Shown in pieces: positions 41,424 to 50,137 of a stretch of 64,000 nt of DNA. This DNA is from Cribrihabitans_A pelagius (GTDB lineage Bacteria; Pseudomonadota; Alphaproteobacteria; Rhodobacterales; Rhodobacteraceae): the NCBI RefSeq assembly GCF_048820915.1, contig NZ_JBMERR010000003.1:1-64000 (forward strand), in the 5' to 3' direction. The translations under genes and the position numbers were made by a program. The notes beneath the pieces are model-generated. The model did no database searches. It had not been told where the DNA came from and was given only the letters and a program-made list of their open reading frames with translations. The stretch's first letter is position 1. Every line of letters begins with the position of its first letter.

Positions 41424-41999
41424 TCAGCGGTAGAGCGGCGCACGCTCTTCCTTGCTCAAGAGATGCACCTCTGCCACCGGCTTTCCGGTCGCCGCATCGA
41501 AGAAGGGCGACTGCCGCCAGCGCCCCGACAGCCGCGCCGAGAGCATCCGGCTCAGCACCCCCCAGGCCATCACGCCCGCGCCCTTGGTGCGCGGCGGCTT
41601 GCCGGACTGCGGGATGAAGGCCTCCGCCCGGCGCTTGCCCAATGGGGCCTTGTCCTGAAACAGATCCGCGCGCATGCCGGCAAAGGGCAGCCCGGGCCAG
41701 GCCAACGTATTGGCAAAAGGCGTGCCGCAGCAGGCGGCATACCAGCGCAAGGGCCCGCGCGGCCCCAGCCGGATCGCTTGCAGATGTTCCGCCCCTTGGG
41801 TGATCGTGATCGCATCGGGGGCCAGCTGGAACAGGTCGACGGGTTCCGGCGCCTGGTCCGGCTGGCCGTGGTAGAGCTCGTTGGCGCGGCAGTCGGCGCA
41901 GTGGCAGGCGATGCGCGTGCCCGCCTTTACGCCCAGCGCCGAAACATGTCCCGCCAGCGCGCCGCAGCGGCAGGAGAATGCCAGCCCCTCCGCCGCCAT
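41424..41999 (-). CDS. DUF6151 / GFA-like protein with Cys clusters
   Basis: This 191-residue protein has Cys-rich motifs of the glutathione-dependent-formaldehyde-activating fold: SCRCGALAGH, CHCADCRAN (about residues 32-40) and later RWYAACCGTPFANT. Zinc binding is likely. DUF6151 is the usual label for this type in Proteobacteria. The role is not known. It starts 4 bp after the phaZ stop, so it is probably co-transcribed with phaZ. Confidence 0.8.
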   Translation of the reverse strand: MAAEGLAFSCRCGALAGHVSALGVKAGTRIACHCADCRANELYHGQPDQAPEPVDLFQLAPDAITITQGAEHLQAIRLGPRGPLRWYAACCGTPFANTLAWPGLPFAGMRADLFQDKAPLGKRRAEAFIPQSGKPPRTKGAGVMAWGVLSRMLSARLSGRWRQSPFFDAATGKPVAEVHLLSKEERAPLYR

Positions 42000-42003
42000 C
42001 GGA

Positions 42004-43278
42004 TCAGGCGGCCGTGTTGCTGTTGGCCGGCCGGGTGCGCACGGCCTTGCGGCTGTTGGCGTTCATGAAGTCGATCACCAGCGGCCGGATGTTGTCACGC
42101 CAGCTGCGGCCCGCAAAGATGCCGTAATGGCCCGCGCCGGGCTCCACGTGGCTTGCCTTCTTCTCCTCCGGCAGGCCGGTCAGCAGGTTGAGCGCGGCGA
42201 CGCACTGTCCGGGGGCGGAGATGTCGTCCTTGGCGCCTTCGACCGTTTTCACCGCGACGTCGGTAATCTTGCCGATATCCACCTTGTGGCCGTTCACGAC
42301 GAATTCGTTACGGGCGATCTCGCGGTTCTTGAAGACGCGTTCCACCGTGGACAGGTAGAATTCCGCGGGCATGTCCATCACCGCCAGGTATTCGTCGTAG
42401 AACCGGTTGTGGGCGTCATGGTCCGTGGCCTCGCCGCGCGACACCCGCTGGATCTGGTCCACGAAGGCCTTGCTGTGGCGTTCGCCGTTCATCGACATGA
42501 AGGAAGCAAGCTGCAACAGCCCGGGATAGACCATGCGGCCCACGCCCTTGTACTTGAAGCCAACGCGCTGGATCATCGTCTCTTCCAGCTGGCCCATGGT
42601 GACGCGGCGGCCGAAATCGGTGACCTCGGTGGGGCTCGCGTCCGGGTCGACGGGGCCGCCGATCAGCGTCAGCGAGGAAGGCTGCGCCTTGGGGTCCTGC
42701 TCCGCCAGGTAGGCGGTTGCCGCCAGCGTCAGCGGCGCCGGCTGGCAGACCGCGACCACATGGCTGTCGGGGCCCAGCTCGCGCATGAAGTCGACGAGGT
42801 AGAGCGTGTAATCCTCGACATCGAACTTGCCGGCCGAAACCGGGATGTCGCGGGCATTGTGCCAGTCAGTGACATAGACCTCGCAGTTGACCAGCAGGCT
42901 TTTTACGGTGGAGCGCAGGAGCGTCGCGTAGTGGCCCGACATCGGGGCCACCAAGAGCACCTTGCGCGGCTGCTCCTCGCGGCCGCTGACCCGGAAATGG
43001 AGGAGATCGCCGAAGGGCTTCTCCATCACGGTCACGATGTCGACGAGATGGTCCCTGCCTTCCTCGCCGGTATAGGTGTGGATGCCCCAGTCAGGCTTCG
43101 CAACCATGCGCTGATAAGTGCGTTCGGTCACTTCACCCCAGGCCGCCATCCAGCTGAGCGCCGGATTTGGCAAGGCCGCAAAAATTGGATAGGATGCCAT
43201 GGAAAGCGCGGTAGCCCCCAGCCATTGGTTGGTGTTGCGGACCGTTTCCATCAGGTCGTAGGTCATCATGTATCGCAT
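42004..43278 (-). CDS. phaZ: intracellular poly(3-hydroxyalkanoate) depolymerase
   Basis: This 424-residue enzyme degrades stored PHA granules. It begins MRYMMTYDLMETVRNTNQWL and contains the Cys-type nucleophile motif VVAVCQPAP (about residue 177), the counterpart of the catalytic Cys in Ralstonia PhaZ1; TDWHNARDIPVSAGKFDVED precedes it and the C-terminal VEPGAGHYGIFAG carries the His. GGAGG upstream of 43278 sets the start. It is divergent from phaC with a PhaR-type box between. Confidence 0.92.
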   Translation of the reverse strand: MRYMMTYDLMETVRNTNQWLGATALSMASYPIFAALPNPALSWMAAWGEVTERTYQRMVAKPDWGIHTYTGEEGRDHLVDIVTVMEKPFGDLLHFRVSGREEQPRKVLLVAPMSGHYATLLRSTVKSLLVNCEVYVTDWHNARDIPVSAGKFDVEDYTLYLVDFMRELGPDSHVVAVCQPAPLTLAATAYLAEQDPKAQPSSLTLIGGPVDPDASPTEVTDFGRRVTMGQLEETMIQRVGFKYKGVGRMVYPGLLQLASFMSMNGERHSKAFVDQIQRVSRGEATDHDAHNRFYDEYLAVMDMPAEFYLSTVERVFKNREIARNEFVVNGHKVDIGKITDVAVKTVEGAKDDISAPGQCVAALNLLTGLPEEKKASHVEPGAGHYGIFAGRSWRDNIRPLVIDFMNANSRKAVRTRPANSNTAA

Positions 43279-43376
43279 GCTCGCCTCCAAGGAACTCCGC
43301 ACCGGCGTTAAGGGGCCGCAAAAATCGGAAAACTGGATCAATCGCAGCTTTGCCCTGAAATCAGCAGATGCGTATT

Positions 43377-43387
43377 CTGCGTAGCAG
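43377..43387. promoter_or_regulatory. PhaR-type operator between phaZ and phaC
   Basis: CTGC-GTA-GCAG is an exact match to the CTGC-N3-GCAG site bound by PhaR in Rhodobacter and Paracoccus. It lies 25-35 bp upstream of the phaC start in the phaZ/phaC divergent region. Confidence 0.75.
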
Positions 43388-43411
43388 AAAGCCTATGGGG
43401 GATTTTTTTAA

Positions 43412-45214
43412 ATGACAACAAGTGAAGAGCTCAGCGCTGTACCCAACCCCGAGCAAGTTGAAAAGCTTAGGGAAAACATGACACGCGTGGAGGAGCTCTC
43501 CAAGCGGCTGGTCACGGTGATGGCCCAGAAGGCCCCGCATGACCCCGCTTTGGACGCTCCGAATCAAGAGCTTTTTGCACGCGCAGCAACGGCCTACTGG
43601 GCTGAAGCGCTGCAAAACCCGGCCAAACTGATGGAGCATCAGGTCGAGTACTGGAGCAAATCGGTGATGAACTTTGCCGAGGCGCAGCGCGCCCTGGCCG
43701 CCGCCGGAGAGGAGGCCGCGGAGGGCGGGCCCGCGGATCCGCGCTTTGCCAACCCGCTTTGGCACAGCAACCCATATTTCAACTACGTCAAGCAGCAGTA
43801 TCTCACCAATGCCGAAGCCATCCGCGAGGCAGTGCAGACGGCAAGCGATCTGGAGGGCAAGGACAAGCAGCGGCTGGGCTACTTCGCCGAGCAGATCATC
43901 GAGATGATGTCGCCCACCAACTTCCTGCCCACCAACCCGGATGCGCTGGAGCGCGCGGTGGAGACCGAGGGCCAGTCGCTGATCGACGGGCTGGAGAACC
44001 TGGTCTCCGATCTCGAGGCCAACAACGGCGAGCTGGTGGTGCGGCTGGCGGATGAGAACGCCTTCGAGCTGGGCGGCAATATCGCGACCACGCCGGGCGA
44101 TGTGGTGTTCCGCAACCGGATGATGGAGCTGATCCAGTACAAGCCGGTGACCGACACTGTGCATGAAACCCCGATCGTGCTGTTTCCGCCCTGGATCAAC
44201 AAGTTCTACATCCTCGACCTGAAGGCGCAGAACAGCTTCATCAAATGGGTGACCGAACAGGGCTACACGCTGTTTGTGGTGAGCTGGGTCAACCCGGACG
44301 ACAGCTATGCCGAGGCCGGGCTGGAGGATTATATCGAGGAAGGATTCCTGACCGCGATCGACACGGTGAAGGAGATCTGCGGCGTGCCCCAGGTGAACAC
44401 CGTCGGCTACTGCATCGCCGGCACCACGCTGTCGCTCACCCTGGCGCTGCTGAAGAAGCGCGGCGGGAAGCCGGTGAAATCTGCCACCTTCTTCACCGCG
44501 CTCACCGATTTCGACGACCAGGGCGAGTTTACCCCCTTCCTGCAGGACGACTTCATCGACGGGATCGAACGGGAAGTCGAGGACAGCGGCCTCTTGCGCT
44601 CCTGGATCATGGCGCGCACCTTCTCCTTCCTGCGCTCCAAGGACCTGGTCTATGGACCGGCGGTGAAAAGCTACATGATGGGCCAGACCCCGCCCGCCTT
44701 CGATCTCCTGTACTGGAACGGCGATGGCGCCAACCTGCCGGGGCGGATGGCGATGCAGTACCTGCGCGGCCTGTGCCAGCGCAACGAGTTCGCCCGCGAC
44801 GGCTTCAAGATCCTGGGCGAGACGCTGCATGTAAGCGATGTGGACGTGCCGCTGTTCGCCGTCACCTGCGAGACCGACCACATCGCGCGCTGGAAGGACT
44901 GCTACCGCGGCGTGCAGCAGATGGGGGCGCGCAGCAAGACCTTCGTGCTGTCGCAGTCGGGTCATATCGCGGGCATCGTGAACCCGCCCAGCCGCAACAA
45001 ATACGGCCATTTCACCAACGGCGACCTCGATGCCGGTCCGGCCGCCTGGCAGGAGGGCGCGGAGTTCCACGAAGGCTCCTGGTGGCCGCGCTGGGAAGCT
45101 TGGCTGAAGAAGCGCTCCGGCAAGCAGGTGCCCGCCCGCGAGGCGGGTGATTCTGGCTTCCCCGCGCTGGAGCCGGCCCCTGGCAGCTATGTGAAAGTGA
45201 AGGCAAGCCGCTGA
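43412..45214 (+). CDS. phaC: class I poly(3-hydroxyalkanoate) synthase
   Basis: This 600-residue enzyme polymerises (R)-3-hydroxyacyl-CoA. The C-terminal half is an alpha/beta hydrolase domain. The lipase-box-like GYCIAGTT (about residue 330) holds the catalytic Cys, the Asp is in FAVTCETDHIARWKD and the His in SQSGHIAGIVNPP. The N-terminal region is typical (FNYVKQQYLTNAEAIREAVQ). The C-terminus has the long class I form. It is followed by phaP, and the genes phaA and phaB are not in the window. Confidence 0.96.
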   Translation: MTTSEELSAVPNPEQVEKLRENMTRVEELSKRLVTVMAQKAPHDPALDAPNQELFARAATAYWAEALQNPAKLMEHQVEYWSKSVMNFAEAQRALAAAGEEAAEGGPADPRFANPLWHSNPYFNYVKQQYLTNAEAIREAVQTASDLEGKDKQRLGYFAEQIIEMMSPTNFLPTNPDALERAVETEGQSLIDGLENLVSDLEANNGELVVRLADENAFELGGNIATTPGDVVFRNRMMELIQYKPVTDTVHETPIVLFPPWINKFYILDLKAQNSFIKWVTEQGYTLFVVSWVNPDDSYAEAGLEDYIEEGFLTAIDTVKEICGVPQVNTVGYCIAGTTLSLTLALLKKRGGKPVKSATFFTALTDFDDQGEFTPFLQDDFIDGIEREVEDSGLLRSWIMARTFSFLRSKDLVYGPAVKSYMMGQTPPAFDLLYWNGDGANLPGRMAMQYLRGLCQRNEFARDGFKILGETLHVSDVDVPLFAVTCETDHIARWKDCYRGVQQMGARSKTFVLSQSGHIAGIVNPPSRNKYGHFTNGDLDAGPAAWQEGAEFHEGSWWPRWEAWLKKRSGKQVPAREAGDSGFPALEPAPGSYVKVKASR

Positions 45215-45238
45215 TTTCTCTGCCTTTGCGAAGTTTTT

Positions 45239-45279
45239 CTGCACCGCAGCAACAAAATCCTTGAAATGCTGCGGTGCAG
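45239..45279. promoter_or_regulatory. two PhaR-type operators upstream of phaP
   Basis: CTGC-ACC-GCAG (45239-45249) and CTGC-GGT-GCAG (45269-45279) are both exact CTGC-N3-GCAG sites, 30 bp apart, at about -108 and -78 relative to the phaP start. In Rhodobacter sphaeroides a similar pair controls phaP. Binding by the PhaR encoded at 47.9 kb is inferred. Confidence 0.85.
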
Positions 45280-45346
45280 CGCTCATATTCGGTTCAGACG
45301 ACAAAAGCAGGATGGTCCTGCTGCAGCTTTCTGAGGAATTAGAACT

Positions 45347-45793
45347 ATGGCAAAGACCCAAGACTTCACCGCGATGATGAAAGACTTCATGGGCGCCTTC
45401 CCGGTCGACACCAAGGCAATGGAAGACGTGTTCAAGAACACCGCCGCCCTGAACGAAAAACTCTCCGCTGTTGCGCTGGACGCGGCCGGTAAATCGGCCG
45501 AAATCTCCAGCAAGTGGACCAAGGAAACCCTGGCCAAGCTGGGCGAAGTATCCAAGGTCAAGGAAGACCCGGCAGACTATGCCAAATCCGCAACTGACTT
45601 CGCGTCGGCCTCCGCCGAAGTGGCCGCCGAGAACATGGCCGCCTTTGCCGAAGTGGCAAAGAAGGTCCAGATGGACACCGTCGAGCTGATGATGTCGGCA
45701 GGCAAGGACTTCAGCGAGGAAGCCTCCGCTGCGGTCAAGAAGGCCACCGCCGAGGTGAGCACCGCCGCCAAGAAGTCCGCTGCTGCCAAGTAA
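45347..45793 (+). CDS. phaP: phasin, PHA granule surface protein
   Basis: This 148-residue protein is mostly helical, rich in Ala, Lys and Glu, and lacks Cys. It begins MAKTQDFTAMMKDFMGAFPV and contains KSATDFASASAEVAAENMAA and a Lys/Ala-rich C-terminal tail typical of phasins. It coats PHA granules and stops them coalescing. It lies downstream of phaC, with two PhaR boxes in its promoter and a terminator after it. Confidence 0.93.
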   Translation: MAKTQDFTAMMKDFMGAFPVDTKAMEDVFKNTAALNEKLSAVALDAAGKSAEISSKWTKETLAKLGEVSKVKEDPADYAKSATDFASASAEVAAENMAAFAEVAKKVQMDTVELMMSAGKDFSEEASAAVKKATAEVSTAAKKSAAAK

Positions 45794-45861
45794 GGCGCCA
45801 GCAGGAAACGTCCGCGATCGGGTTCCCGCTCTCCTCCCTTCGGAGCCGGATCGTGAAGAAG

Positions 45862-45886
45862 GGCAGGCCGCAAGGCCTGTCCTTTT
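45862..45886 (+). terminator. Rho-independent terminator of phaP
   Basis: GGCAGGCC (45862-45869), a GCAA loop and GGCCTGTCC (45874-45882) form a stem, followed by T4. It is 70 bp after the phaP stop. Confidence 0.85.
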
Positions 45887-45901
45887 GCATTTGGAGGGGG
45901 G

Positions 45902-47674
45902 CTATTCCGGCAGCCCGGCCCGGCGCAACCCGTCGCAATAATGCGAAAGGTCGCCGGGATTTGCGCAGGGCAAGACGCGGGCAATGCGCCGGATGGTGGT
46001 GCCCGGGGCGGCCTCCAGGATCCGGCGCCGTTCGGCCGCGGCGTCTGCCGCGTGACCCAGCTGGCCATGGCAGGCGGCCGCATGCCAATGCGGGGCCGGG
46101 AAGTTGGGATAGAGCCCGATTGCCTTCTTCAGCGGCAGCAGCCCGGCCTCGTAGCGCCGCTGCATGTATTGCGCCAGTCCAATGAACCAATAGTAGTAGC
46201 TGGGGTGGAAGGGGTTGGCGGCCACCGCCTTCGCCAGTTCCTCCAGCGCCCGGCCCGGCTCGCCGCAGCATATGCGGTACAGCGCGTGAAAGGCGTGAGT
46301 GTCGCCATCGTTCGGATTCAGCATCAGCGCGCGGTTCAGATACGCCCCAGCCAGCGCCAGGCCGCCGTCGAACAGGCAGAGCACCCCAAGCCGCCGCTGC
46401 ACCACCGCATCCAGCGGATCCAGCCCGGCGGCGCGGCGCAACAGCGGCAGCGCCCGCCCCAGCGTCTCCCGGCGTGAGCGGCCCCAGCCGCTCATCCATT
46501 CCGCTAGATAAGTGAGCGCCGCACCGGCAAGAGCGGCCGCATTGTCCGGATCGGCCTGGCTGGCGCGCTGGTAGAGCGTGCGGCAGCGCCGCAGCGCCTG
46601 CGGTGAGTCCAGCACCACCGATTTCGCCATCACCGCCAGCTCCTGCGCGCTCAGCCCGGCCAGGCCGCCGCCGCCACGCGCCAGCACCCGCTGCCCCGCC
46701 AGCCGGTCCAGCTGCCAGGTCAGGGTCTGCACGATTGCGCCGGCCAGTTCGTCCTGCAACGCAAAGAGATCGCCTTCGGCGCGGTCGTAATGGGCATTCC
46801 AAAGGGTGATGCCGCTCCTGCCGTCGATCAGCCCGACGGTGACACGCAGCTGGCCCGGCGCCCGCCGCACCCGGCCTTCGACCACGAAGCGCACCCCCAG
46901 TTGAAAGGCCGCCAGTGCTGCGGGCAGGGGCCGTGGCACCCGGGCGGCCGCAGCACTGCGCGCAATCACCCGCAGCTGGCGGAAACGGGAGAGGCCGATG
47001 ATCACGTCCTCAGTCAGCCCGCTGCCCAGTCCGCCGCCCGCCCCTGAGCCCGCCCCTGTGCCTGCGGCCTCTTCAGCACCCTGCGCATCCGCCTCGTCGG
47101 TGAAGGGCAGCACCGCCACCGACATTTCCATACCCGGCGGGGTGGCGAAATGCTGCGGCTCAGGCGCCGCGACCGCGCGCCAGAGCCGCTCTCCCGCGGG
47201 CCCGCGGCCCGGACGCCGCGGCTGGAAGCGCGCGCCGCAGTCGCCTTCCGCCTGCCGGCGGACCGCGTCGGAGACCAGGACCTCGCCCGCTTCGGCCAGC
47301 CGGTGCAGATCCCGCGCGGTGCGAAGAGGGCCCGTCACGGCGGACTCCCCGGCCTGCATGCCGCGCGCGGCGCTGTGGATGGCGATGGCGCAGCGGCCGC
47401 GCGGTCCGGGCGGGGCGGACTCGTCCCCCAGGCGAAGCATCTCCAGCGCTGCGTTAACGGCCTGCAGCGCAGTGGGGAAAGCGGCTGCCAGCCCCGGCCC
47501 GTCCGGTGCCAGCAGATGGCCGCGATGCTGGCGGGCAATCGCCCTCAGCTGCGTTTCCGCCGCAACAGTCCAGCCGCCCGGGGCCCCGGCAGCCGCCGCG
47601 CTCCCTGCTGCAGCTGGCGCCGGCGCTGCAATCAGGATCGCGGCCGGGCGCACTCTGTCCCTTTGGTCAGCCAT
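45902..47674 (-). CDS. degenerate cyclase-domain / TolB-like / TPR protein
   Basis: This 590-residue protein has three parts. About residues 10-150 resemble a class III adenylate/guanylate cyclase domain (HRGHLLAPDGPGLAAAFPTA, then ARDLHRLAEAGEVLVSDAV), but the metal-binding Asp motif is missing, so no cyclase activity is expected. About 190-370 is a TolB/FlgO-like segment (SVAVLPFTDEAD; EGRVRRAPGQLRVTVGLIDG). About 390-590 is a TPR array. This triad is frequent in Rhodobacterales. It is antisense between phaP and phaR, and its promoter region is shared with phaR. The start at 47674 is chosen by domain content. Confidence 0.75.
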   Translation of the reverse strand: MADQRDRVRPAAILIAAPAPAAAGSAAAAGAPGGWTVAAETQLRAIARQHRGHLLAPDGPGLAAAFPTALQAVNAALEMLRLGDESAPPGPRGRCAIAIHSAARGMQAGESAVTGPLRTARDLHRLAEAGEVLVSDAVRRQAEGDCGARFQPRRPGRGPAGERLWRAVAAPEPQHFATPPGMEMSVAVLPFTDEADAQGAEEAAGTGAGSGAGGGLGSGLTEDVIIGLSRFRQLRVIARSAAAARVPRPLPAALAAFQLGVRFVVEGRVRRAPGQLRVTVGLIDGRSGITLWNAHYDRAEGDLFALQDELAGAIVQTLTWQLDRLAGQRVLARGGGGLAGLSAQELAVMAKSVVLDSPQALRRCRTLYQRASQADPDNAAALAGAALTYLAEWMSGWGRSRRETLGRALPLLRRAAGLDPLDAVVQRRLGVLCLFDGGLALAGAYLNRALMLNPNDGDTHAFHALYRICCGEPGRALEELAKAVAANPFHPSYYYWFIGLAQYMQRRYEAGLLPLKKAIGLYPNFPAPHWHAAACHGQLGHAADAAAERRRILEAAPGTTIRRIARVLPCANPGDLSHYCDGLRRAGLPE

Positions 47675-47852
47675 TCTTCCGCCACCAAAAATTTCACTGG
47701 GCCAATGCCCCACTATACCACGGCTGGCGCAATTCCCTGTGTCACTCGCGTATCGATTTGGATATTCCGCACCGCAGGAGGTACGCCAGACGGCACCAAA
47801 GCCCCGCCGCGCACAAAACCTGCGCCGCGCCGCGTCAGGCTTTTCTTTTGTT

Positions 47853-47883
47853 CTGCACTGGCATAGGCTTTGCTGCGTTGCAT
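47853..47883. promoter_or_regulatory. degenerate PhaR-type boxes upstream of phaR
   Basis: CTGC-ACTG-GCAT (47853-47864) and CTGC-GTT-GCAT (47873-47883) each differ by one base from CTGC-N3/4-GCAG. They lie 21-51 bp before phaR and could provide weaker autorepression. Confidence 0.5.
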
Positions 47884-47903
47884 CATGGCCGGGGAGGAAA
47901 CCA

Positions 47904-48440
47904 ATGGCGGAACAAGACAAGCCACTGCTGATCAAACGCTATGCGAGCCGCCGACTCTACAACACCGAGACCAGCGATTACGTCACGCTGGAGGATATCG
48001 CAGGCTTCATCCGCGACGGCCGCGAGGTGCAGATCGTCGATCTGAAAACCGGCGACGACCTCACCCGGCAATATCTGCTGCAGATCATCGCCGAACATGA
48101 AAGCCGCGGCGAGAACGTGCTGCCAGTCAATGTTCTCAATGACTTGGTGCGCAGCTACATGGTGCCGGGCGGCGGCGTGATGCCGCAATTCCTGCAATCC
48201 TCCTTCGACATGCTGCGCGAAAGCCAGGCCAAGATGATGGAGAACATGAGCGCCATGAACCCGATGTCGCAGATGCCGGGGTTTGAGGCGATGAAGGCGC
48301 AGCAGGAGGCGTTTCTGAAGGCGATGACCGGCGCCTGGCCGGCCGCAGAGCAAGGCGGCAAGCCCGAGAGCGGCGAGGAATTGGACGAGATCAAGAAGCA
48401 GCTCGCCGCACTGCAGGAAAAACTCTCCAAGATGAAATGA
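47904..48440 (+). CDS. phaR: PhaR, polyhydroxyalkanoate synthesis repressor
   Basis: This 178-residue protein has the conserved N-terminal PhaR DNA-binding domain: LIKRYASRRLYNTETSDYVT, LEDIAGFIRDGREVQIVD, KTGDDLTRQYLLQIIAEHES. The C-terminal part is helical and Met/Gln-rich (MMENMSAMNPMSQMPGFEAM), for PHA-granule sensing. PhaR binds both PHA and DNA; when granules form it releases the phaP promoter. GGAGG precedes the ATG. Its own promoter has imperfect PhaR boxes. Confidence 0.95.
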   Translation: MAEQDKPLLIKRYASRRLYNTETSDYVTLEDIAGFIRDGREVQIVDLKTGDDLTRQYLLQIIAEHESRGENVLPVNVLNDLVRSYMVPGGGVMPQFLQSSFDMLRESQAKMMENMSAMNPMSQMPGFEAMKAQQEAFLKAMTGAWPAAEQGGKPESGEELDEIKKQLAALQEKLSKMK

Positions 48441-48487
48441 TCCGCCCGGCTGCGGCCAGCTGCGGTGCAACCTCCGGACCATGAAAG

Positions 48488-48518
48488 AGCCCCGCCAGGA
48501 CACCCGGCGGGGCTTCTT
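48488..48518 (+). terminator. Rho-independent terminator of phaR
   Basis: AGCCCCGCC (48488-48496) pairs with GGCGGGGCT (48506-48514), with TTCTT after the stem. Confidence 0.85.
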
Positions 48519-48788
48519 ATGTGAAGGGTGACGCGTTTGATGGCCGCCGGCGCAGGACAAGGCCGCAAGACCGCCGCGCATCGCCGGTGTGCGCCAACGC
48601 GGCGGCGATCTGGTTGAGGCTCGGCGGTCCCTTGGCAAGAAGTACGGATCTGGCCGGGATTAACTGCCAGTTGGACCCGTTGGTTCGCTCCCGCGCGCGC
48701 CGTCGGCGCACGGCTTGTTGCTTGGGGCTAAAGCAGCTTTGCCCGCGGCAATCGCCGGCCTTCGCCCCGTGATCAACAGCCGTTCAAG
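48519..48788. other. intergenic region between phaR and the DegT aminotransferase
   Basis: About 270 bp lies after the phaR terminator and before the minus-strand aminotransferase stop at 48789. Several short frames read through on both strands, none with a convincing ribosome site or recognisable protein. I see no RNA gene, operator or terminator for the minus-strand gene. Confidence 0.45.
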
Positions 48789-49994
48789 TCAGGCAGCCGC
48801 CTGGTTCTTGGTCTCCTCGGCCGCGGCCAGCAGGATGTCCGCGATCACATCCAGCTCCGCACGGCTGAGCCGCACCGGCAGGCGCACGTCGCAGGCCTTC
48901 ATCAGCATCGCGCGGGTCTGCGGCAGCTCTTGCGGCTCGGGCAGGAACTGCCAGTTCCAGAACGCCCGCGCATTGTCCGCTGACAGCCCGAAGACCTGCA
49001 CCTTCACGCCCTTGGCGGCGGCCGCCGCTGCAAAGCCGCGGATATCGGCCTCATCCATGCCGGCGAGGTTGAACTGGATCGAATCCGGCGCCCGGAGTTC
49101 CGGCGCCAGCGGCGCGGGCACGTCGAACCAGGCGCAGGCATTCAGCCGTTCCGCCACATAGTCATGGTTGGCCAGCCCGGCGCGCACCCGGTGCGCCAGT
49201 TCGGGCAGCTGCGGGCGGATCACCGCGGCCGACAGGTTGCTCATGCGCAGATTATAAAGCGGCAGCCGGTTCTGCCAGCGTTCGAACGCGACCGCCAGCG
49301 CAGGGCAGGGGGCGCCATCCGCGGCCTGGTGCTTCTGCCAGTTGTGCTCGTAGGCGCCCGACATGATCACCGCGCGCGCCACCAGATCGGCATCATCTGT
49401 AATCAGGATGCCGCCTTCGCCCGCGTTCACCATCTTGTAGGACTGGAAAGAAAAGCAGCCCACACGTCCCAGCGTGCCGATATTGCGCCCGTGCCAGGTG
49501 GTGCCCAGCGAATGCGCCGCGTCTTCGACCACCGGGATGCCGCGCGCATCACACAACGCCAGGATCGCGTCCATGTCCGACGTATGGCCGCGCATATGGC
49601 TGATGATCACCGCTTGCACATCCTTCAGCCGGGCCTCGAAGTCCGCCATGTCGATGCGGTAGTTTTCCCCAACTTCGCAGAGCACCGGCACGCAGTCCGC
49701 ATGCACCACCGCTGACGGCACCGCGGCAAAGGTGAAGCCGGGGATCAGCACCCGCGCGTCGCGCGGCAGTCCAAGTGCCTTCAGCGACAGGAAGAGCGCC
49801 GCCGAGCAGGAGGAGACCGCAAGCGCGTATTTGCTGCCCAAGAGTGCTGCAAACTCCTGCTCCAAGAGCGTGACCGGCGCGTTCTCCGGCGCGGTGTAGC
49901 GGAACAGATCCCCCGATTGCATCAGCGCGTCAATCGCTTCGCGGGCGGCTGCGGGGATGGGTTCGGCGTCATGCACATTGGGGGGAAGCTGCAT
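48789..49994 (-). CDS. DegT/DnrJ/EryC1/StrS-family PLP aminotransferase
   Basis: This 401-residue PLP enzyme usually aminates keto sugars. The fold signatures are SSCSAALFLSLKALGL (cofactor phosphate site), GFTFAAVPSAVVHADCVPVL, VVEDAAHSLGTTW (Asp contacting PLP) and FSFQSYKMVNAGEGG with the Schiff-base Lys (about residue 190). No nucleotide-sugar genes are nearby; the neighbours are gamma-glutamylation genes on the same strand but separated by 143 bp. The substrate is therefore open. Confidence 0.87.
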   Translation of the reverse strand: MQLPPNVHDAEPIPAAAREAIDALMQSGDLFRYTAPENAPVTLLEQEFAALLGSKYALAVSSCSAALFLSLKALGLPRDARVLIPGFTFAAVPSAVVHADCVPVLCEVGENYRIDMADFEARLKDVQAVIISHMRGHTSDMDAILALCDARGIPVVEDAAHSLGTTWHGRNIGTLGRVGCFSFQSYKMVNAGEGGILITDDADLVARAVIMSGAYEHNWQKHQAADGAPCPALAVAFERWQNRLPLYNLRMSNLSAAVIRPQLPELAHRVRAGLANHDYVAERLNACAWFDVPAPLAPELRAPDSIQFNLAGMDEADIRGFAAAAAAKGVKVQVFGLSADNARAFWNWQFLPEPQELPQTRAMLMKACDVRLPVRLSRAELDVIADILLAAAEETKNQAAA

Positions 49995-50137
49995 ATTTCA
50001 AATTCCTGAATAGTTACTTCCAGAAACCTAAAAGGACGGCGCGCGCTTGCCAAGAGGTGAGGCGCCGCCGCGGGCGCCCATAGGCGAAATTTCACAGAAG
50101 CGTTGCGGAAGGCGCGGCTTCTGGGGCCGCGAAGCGC

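Noticed and set aside
43361..45361. 666-codon minus-strand frame opposite phaC
   Set aside because: PhaC is unmistakable on the plus strand; the antisense frame has shadow composition.
48517..48711. Minus-strand frame of 64 codons after phaR
   Set aside because: It overlaps the phaR terminator edge, has no ribosome site and is not like any protein I know.
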